Shown here one piece after another: positions 62,860-64,000 of a stretch of DNA of 64,000 bases. The notes beneath the pieces are model-generated. The model did no database searches. It was not told the origin of the DNA and was given only the letters and a program-made list of their open reading frames with translations. A program made the translations under genes and the position numbers. This DNA comes from Sphingomonas sp. Leaf20 (GTDB lineage Bacteria > Pseudomonadota > Alphaproteobacteria > Sphingomonadales > Sphingomonadaceae): NCBI RefSeq assembly GCF_001421535.1, contig NZ_LMKN01000008.1, positions 522,208 to 586,207 on the forward strand, given 5' to 3'. Positions within the stretch are counted from its first letter, which is position 1; each line of letters begins with the position of its first letter.

Positions 62860-64000
62860 ATGACCGACTTTCTCCTAGAACTCCGCTCCGAAGAAATCCC
62901 CGCCCGGATGCAGGCGAAGGCGCGTGACGATCTCGCCAAGCTCTTCACCGCAGAGCTCGCCAAGGCCGGGATCGCCACCAGCGCGCTCGTCACCTACGCG
63001 ACGCCGCGCCGCCTGACGCTGATCGCGCGCGAGCTGCCGTTCGAGACCGCCGCGGTCTCCGAAGAGGTGAAGGGCCCCAAGACCTCCGCCCCCCCACAGG
63101 CGCTCGAAGGGTTTCTGCGGAAAACCGGCCTCACGCGCGAGCAGCTGGTCGATCGCGGCGGCACGTTCTTCGCAGTCACCGAAAAGCCCGGCCGCGCCAC
63201 CGCCGCCGTGCTCGCCGAGGCGATCCCCGCGATCGTCCGCGCGTTCCCGTGGCCGAAGTCGATGCGCTGGGGCGACGCGTCCGCCAGCACCGAAAGCCTG
63301 CGCTGGGTCCGCCCGCTGCAAGGCATCGTCGCGCTGCTCGGCGAAGAGATCGTGCCGTTCGAGATCGCGGGCATCGCAAGCGGCGCCGCCACGCTCGGCC
63401 ACCGGTTCCACCACCCGTACCAGATCACGATCGGCGGCGCGCACGACTATGTCGAGAAGCTGCGCGCCTGCCACGTCATCGTCGATCACGACGAGCGCGC
63501 GACGCTGATCCGCGATCACGCGCGCGAGACCGCGATGCAGGCCGGGCTCGAGCTGATCGACGACGAGGGTCTCGTCGCCGAGAATGCCGGGCTCACCGAA
63601 TGGCCGATTCCGCTGCTCGGCCAGTTCGACCCCGCGTTTCTCGACGTGCCCCCCGAGGTGATCCAGCTGACGGCGCGCGTGAACCAGAAATATTTCGTCT
63701 GCCGCAGCGCCGACGGGACGCTCGCCAACGCGTTCGTCTGTACCGCTAACATCGCCGCGCACGACGGCGGCGCGAAGATCGTCGAGGGCAACCGCAAGGT
63801 CCTCGCCGCACGTCTGTCGGATGCGAAATTCTTCTACGACACCGACCTGAAGGTGCCGCTCGAAGAGCAGGCCGCCAAGCTCGAAAAGATCGTCTTCCAC
63901 GAAAAGCTCGGCACGCTGGCCGACAAGGTCGACCGCGTCGCGAAACTCGCGCGCTGGCTGGTCGAAGAGGGCATCGTCACGTCTTCTGCTCCCCTCCCGC
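62860..64000 (+). CDS. glyS: Glycyl-tRNA synthetase beta subunit (5' part)
   Basis: First 380 codons of a gene that runs off the right edge. MTDFLLELRSEEIPARMQAKA is the GlyS N-terminus; DRGGTFFAVTEKPGRATAAVL, FPWPKSMRWGDASASTESLRWVRPLQGIVALLGEEIVPF and VIQLTARVNQKYFVC follow the family order. The last 12 residues read GIVTSSAPLP, encoded by CTCCCCTCCCGC at the edge, which resembles the C/G-run repeats of this window rather than GlyS. That hints at a repeat within the gene. Confidence 0.93.
   Translation, partial: MTDFLLELRSEEIPARMQAKARDDLAKLFTAELAKAGIATSALVTYATPRRLTLIARELPFETAAVSEEVKGPKTSAPPQALEGFLRKTGLTREQLVDRGGTFFAVTEKPGRATAAVLAEAIPAIVRAFPWPKSMRWGDASASTESLRWVRPLQGIVALLGEEIVPFEIAGIASGAATLGHRFHHPYQITIGGAHDYVEKLRACHVIVDHDERATLIRDHARETAMQAGLELIDDEGLVAENAGLTEWPIPLLGQFDPAFLDVPPEVIQLTARVNQKYFVCRSADGTLANAFVCTANIAAHDGGAKIVEGNRKVLAARLSDAKFFYDTDLKVPLEEQAAKLEKIVFHEKLGTLADKVDRVAKLARWLVEEGIVTSSAPLP

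Noticed and set aside
62639..62863. Coding frame between glyQ and glyS
   Set aside because: The frame is generated by an inverted repeat with GCGGAGAC sub-repeats and has no independent ribosome site or domain.

Overview
The window is GC-rich alphaproteobacterial chromosome. Gene content points to Sphingomonas or a close sphingomonad: a GcrA cell-cycle regulator, a DUF2794 protein, phoR-pstSCAB-phoU-phoB on one strand, an 'HPr-rel-A' cluster, a CX14CX2C-type QueE, and many short inverted-repeat elements between genes. I see no rRNA, tRNA, CRISPR array, transposase, integrase or prophage gene. The only candidate RNA gene is a small RNA between hslO and queC.

Layout. 1-4.8 kb: end of an exported-protein gene, oxyR, a TauE/SafE-type exporter, cysE with a coupled DUF2794 gene, a hydroxyacyl-CoA-type SDR, and a Pro/Ala-rich exported protein. 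4.9-12.2 kb: the complete phosphate operon, transcribed leftward as phoR, pstS, (a 38-codon bridging ORF), pstC, pstA, pstB, phoU, phoB, with Pho-box-like heptamers between phoR and pstS. 12.3-14.9 kb: a divergent, tightly coupled cassette of a Tat-leader protein, a PqqD-like protein, an HprK-related kinase and a nucleotidyltransferase. This is the best candidate for an uncharacterised system here. 14.9-19.7 kb: VanZ-like protein and gph on the minus strand, then glmU, a lipoprotein gene and glmS (UDP-GlcNAc supply). 19.7-27.2 kb: two c-di-GMP proteins around a ROK sugar kinase, then dinB and a phospholipase D-like enzyme. 27.3-34.1 kb: fhs, an ABC-2 permease, gcrA, a beta-barrel protein and parE. 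34.2-40.2 kb: an exported protein, argD-argF, hslO, the candidate sRNA and queC-queE. 40.2-46.2 kb: small exported proteins, lipB, two membrane proteins, a GNAT acetyltransferase, hemF and trmL. 46.4-49.1 kb: the cytochrome bc1 operon. 49.6-54.6 kb: a Gly/Arg-rich lipoprotein, a MaoC dehydratase, an ENPP-type phosphodiesterase and a Met/His-rich probable copper locus. 54.7-64 kb: a VOC protein, an acetyltransferase, ychF, a zinc alcohol dehydrogenase, a TIGR02466-like protein, pth, rplY, a TraB/GumN protein, glyQ and the start of glyS, which runs off the right edge.

Functional links. The phosphate genes form a closed circuit: PhoR/PhoU sense, PhoB acts, PstSCAB imports, with a likely PhoB site in front of pstS. 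glmU and glmS bracket a small lipoprotein gene and feed cell-envelope sugar synthesis. Small coupled units with overlapping or near-abutting stops and starts include cysE-DUF2794, the kinase cassette, queC-queE, the membrane-protein pair at 42.5-44.1 kb, petABC, and the pth/TIGR02466 pair.

Intergenic space is unusually structured. At least three inverted-repeat families recur, one with four near-identical copies. There are also several perfect hairpins and a 14-bp tandem array that runs into a stop codon.
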